Below are positions 61,139 through 64,000 of a stretch of 64,000 nt of DNA, one piece after another (the first letter of the stretch is position 1; every line of letters starts with the position of its first letter). Both the position numbers and the translations under genes were made by a program. The notes under the pieces were generated by a model. That model searched no databases. It was not told the DNA's origin and saw only the letters and a program-made list of their open reading frames with translations. The DNA is taken from the NCBI GenBank assembly GCA_950295325.1, contig OX485804.1, positions 57,412,001 through 57,476,000 on the forward strand, given 5' to 3'. This DNA comes from Polytrichum commune (taxonomy: Eukaryota > Streptophyta > Polytrichopsida > Polytrichales > Polytrichaceae).

Positions 61139-62769
61139 ATGGCATTTTTGATGCGTCGGTTACCAAAGAAGCCCCTCTCCGACATACTACTGGGTCAGGC
61201 CCGAACAGCAGCTGATCCTCCGACCGCCATAGCCAGATCGGCTCCTGCAACGGCGACGTCTGGACTGCAGAAGCTATCGGTGGCCACGTCAACCTGGTTC
61301 ACAGCGCCAGGTATGCTTGCCTGCCTGCCTACCTGTCTGCCCAACACAATCAATATATCTGGACATGATGATAATCTCGAATTTGAAAGGAATCAGTTGT
61401 CTCGACAGCCGCAGAAGAATGTGCATGCGGCGGGGATTATAGAATAGGTCACTTGGGAAACATGGGTGAATGAAGCAAAGTAGCAGCTCTCAGGGCTGCT
61501 ATTTGCAATTTGGCAAGTATTACTGCAACTTTTTTGATGCTGTTCTTGGGTAGGCACTTCATTCATTGGTAGTGTTCTGAAAGAAGAGATGCGGCGTTTT
61601 GCATTCAATCAGAGCATGGGAGGGGTCAGTGCATTCTTGAGTGGTTGGAAGATTTTCGGCCTCTACTACATAGATTTGCATCCCTCCCCCTATATACTTC
61701 ATGACATGTGAGAAAAAAAAAAAATCCTTTTTCTTTCTGCCCAGTCAAGGAATATGTGTTGGTGTCAATGATATGCCAGCTTTCATTCCTTTGAAGGCAC
61801 CGATTCTTGGAGAGTCATTTCTTGCACAACCCATTCAGAAAAGAACCCATGCTCACAAAAGCTGAGTTCACTTCTGTCATGATATGGATCCGTTTGTTTG
61901 TCTTTTCCTCTCCTATCCTTTTGCTAAATCTTTTTGGCATGGGAGAGGGTCACACTGGTGCTAGTCAATCAAGGTTTGATAGCGGACGGGACAACACAAT
62001 CAGTCAGATTATGCATTTATTTGAATGATTCCTTCCCGTAATCCAATCTCACAAAATGCTTCTTGTCCACATCTTTTAGAGTTGAATCAAGGAATGTTTG
62101 TTGATGTCAATGGGATGCCGGCTTTCATTCCTTGAAGGCACCGATTCTTGGAGAGTCGTTTCTTGCACAACCCAGTCAGAAAAGGCTGCAAGCTCACAAA
62201 AGCTTACTGATTCACCTTTGTCATGACGTGGACCATTTGTTTCTTTTTCTTTTCTTCTCTCCTTTTGCAAAATGATTATGGCATGGGTGAAGGGTACTAG
62301 TGTTAATGAATCAGGTTTTGATAAGGACGCCACAACAGGCAATCAGATCCCGCATTTCCGTACTAAGAAGTTTATGCAGAATTCCTATCTGGAATCTAAG
62401 CTCACCAAATGTGTATGCTGGGCAGGATCGACAAGACGTTACGCTGCCGCATCCGGAGGACAGGCGGCGGAGGAAGTGATCTTGGGAAATGAGGAGTACT
62501 TGGAACCTGGGCAAGTCGCAAAGCGATTCGCGGTGGGCACGACGGCCCTAACGCCGGAGGAATTGTCCCTGGTTCGAAATGAAGAATATGATGTGATCGA
62601 TGGAAAGATAAGGGCACGGGAAGTGTTGCACAGCGTGGGTGAGAAATTGAAGGATGTACAAGGCGGGCGTGAGGAGAGGGAGTTGCATGAGAAACTTGTG
62701 TCGACCCAAGGCATTGGTGATGTGGTGCAAGACATGTACAACCAGAAGGAGGCTGCCACTGTCCTTTGA
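61139..62769 (+). CDS. Unrecognised protein with mitochondrial-type N-terminus
   Basis: Two exons, 61139-61310 and 62426-62769, are joined by a 1115-bp GT-AG intron in matching phase (the split glycine codon G|GA). The result is 171 residues. The first 60 or so are rich in R, K, S, A and T with almost no acidic residues (MAFLMRRLPKKPLSDILLGQ, later SAPATATSGLQKLSVATSTW), as in mitochondrial presequences. A TRRYAAASG stretch at the exon junction could be the cleavage region. The rest is acidic and probably helical: EEVILGNEEYLEPGQVAKRF, LTPEELSLVRNEEYDVIDGK and an E/K-rich end. I do not know this family and name no function. The consistent splice sites and biased composition support a real gene. 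ATG 61139 is the first in frame after an apparent leader. Confidence 0.65.
61743..62010. repeat. Intron direct duplication, first copy
   Basis: The intron of the 61139 gene contains two direct copies, here and at 62085-62355. Shared words are 'gtcaaggaat', 'gctttcattcctt', 'gcaccgattcttggagagtc', 'tttcttgcacaaccca' and 'ctcacaaaagct', then 'ggtttgataagg'-like text. Confidence 0.8.
62085..62355. repeat. Intron direct duplication, second copy
   Basis: Second copy of 61743-62010, ending about 70 bp before the acceptor of the 61139 gene's second exon. Confidence 0.8.
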
Positions 62770-63245
62770 CCGCATTTTGGGAAGAGAAGATATGCCTCCA
62801 AATTGTCCTCGAATCAGCTCTCCTACGTCTGCACAACAGCCCACTGCGAATTGCAAATCAGTTTACGTAGTCTAATGTACAGTTTAGCGAGAGATTCACC
62901 TCGGCACCCAAACTCTTGGGTTGCAAGAAGGTTGACTCTCATCGATGGACACAAAAAAAATTCTATCTTGTTGATGCAGAATACATCATATCGCACGCCT
63001 TGATGTTTGACGGCTAAGTCGAGAGTGGCAATATATGCTCCACACATTCGTACATTCTTACGACCTTACAAAAAGGAAAAAACTGTCAACGGATGTCTAA
63101 AAGCTTCTCAAATGATGATCTTATTGGAATGAATGTGGATGCTCGACACGGGATGCTCTACTCAATGAACTGGTTGATGATTAGTCGAAGTTCTTTGTCC
63201 TAGTGTATCAAGGAGGCATGAAAGTGGGTGGCATGATTCAGTAAC

Positions 63246-63725
63246 TTGCCGATATATTACGAAGTTTGTATCGACTGTGGGCATTCTTGGGCGTGTGTTG
63301 CATGAGATGTACAACCAGAAGGTTGTCGGTACTGTCCTTTGAGCGCATTCTGGGCCCATTTGGGGAAGAAAATAATTCTCCAAATCGTCCTCAAATTGTT
63401 CTCCAAAAGAGCCCACTCCAATGGCAATGTCCATGTAGAATGTACAGTTTAGTGAGCTTGAATTGCAAGAAGATTGAGGCTTACCAAAGAAAGAATGGTG
63501 CACAATTTTTATTTTCCATTTTTTGATACAGAACTCAAATTGCACGCCTTGATGTTTTCATTGGTGAAGTTTAGAGTGGCATAAGATGATACATACAATT
63601 TGTTTGAAGCTTTTAAACTTTCGATGGATGTCTAAAAGCTTCTCAAATTATCATCTTATTGGAATGAATGTGGATGCTTGCCACAGGAGGCTCTACCAAA
63701 TGAACTGGCTGATGATTAAGGTGGA
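63246..63725 (+). pseudogene. Decayed duplicate of the 3' end of the 61139 gene
   Basis: 'atgtacaaccagaagg' followed by 'actgtcctttga' and 'cgcatt.tgg' (63307 onward) repeats the last codons, the stop and the 3' flank at 62734 onward. Both copies run on in parallel to 'atgtctaaaagcttctcaaa' (63093 and 63628) and 'cttattggaatgaatgtgga'. The offset between copies shrinks from about 573 to 535. Only a short part of the coding sequence is included, so this is a partial tandem duplication. Confidence 0.8.
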
Positions 63726-64000
63726 CATATGTTACTTGGATACGTCTCTCTATCCACCCGCGTCTTTGTAGGACGTGAAACACGCAATTAAGGTGGATGA
63801 GGTTAATTCAGTTAGCTTCTTTAATTGGACACATGTTTTTGGCTTCTAATCAGCAATACAATCGCTTTAATTCAGTGGGTGAGTCATACATGATGCTTTA
63901 GCCGCCTCCTTATGATATTTGAGTTAGTCACCTTTGCAAAAGTCAAACGACACCCACCATCCTCCCATAATGAGTGCTATCCACCGAGACACTTTTTTTT
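63726..64000. other. Right-edge stretch, no gene seen
   Basis: No feature is recognised apart from a possible family A edge ('aattggacacatgttttt' at about 63820). Confidence 0.3.

Noticed and set aside
62402-62836. Long minus-strand open frames over exon 2 of the 61139 gene
   Set aside because: They are antisense shadows of the spliced plus-strand exon, without motifs or splice context.

Overview
This window reads as land-plant nuclear DNA: GT-AG introns, AT-rich intergenic sequence, telobox and site II promoter motifs, a Helitron relic, and many short inverted-repeat (MITE-like) elements. Nothing I can see fixes the species. The low gene density, tandem decayed duplications and a bacterial-type DNA methylase-like gene would suit a bryophyte, lycophyte or fern, but that is only inference.

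Layout. 1-967 holds the 3' part of a spliced gene resembling the SAM-binding half of N4/N6 DNA methylases. 968-16.7 kb is gene-free and built of small transposons: foldbacks, two hAT-type MITEs with 8-bp target duplications, a 969-bp element with perfect 24-bp termini, and a tandem duplication with a MITE in only one copy. 17314-21479 (minus) is a complete nine-exon gene for the ribosome-biogenesis factor NSA2, whose first coding exon is just the ATG. A Harbinger-type MITE lies about 240 bp upstream of that ATG. 22.5-25.4 kb holds a fragment of a SAL1-type phosphatase, a decayed tandem array and other exon-like fragments. 25.65-29.73 kb is a Helitron Rep/helicase broken by several stops and frameshifts. 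30-32.6 kb has further unrecognised exon-like pieces, and a candidate Helitron 3' end lies at 32950. 35.3-36.5 kb (minus) is an AT-rich decayed coding remnant.

39044-47421 (plus) is the largest gene: 17 coding exons, 832 residues, an IBR3/ACAD10-ACAD11-type protein fusing an aminoglycoside-phosphotransferase-like kinase domain to an acyl-CoA dehydrogenase and ending in the peroxisomal signal SKL. 47.4-59.9 kb is again repeats, including a third hAT-type MITE, a roughly 262-bp four-copy satellite with an inverted outlier, a foldback with a tRNA-type SINE nested in it, and a second copy of the Harbinger-type MITE. 61139-62769 (plus) is a two-exon gene for an unrecognised protein with a mitochondrial-looking N-terminus, followed by a decayed duplicate of its 3' end.

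The genes do not form an obvious functional unit. I did not find a convincing new biological system. The most unusual points are the two complementary deletion derivatives of one foldback MITE, the gene fragments on both sides of the Helitron, the isolated ATG exon of NSA2, and the altered motif of the methylase-like gene.
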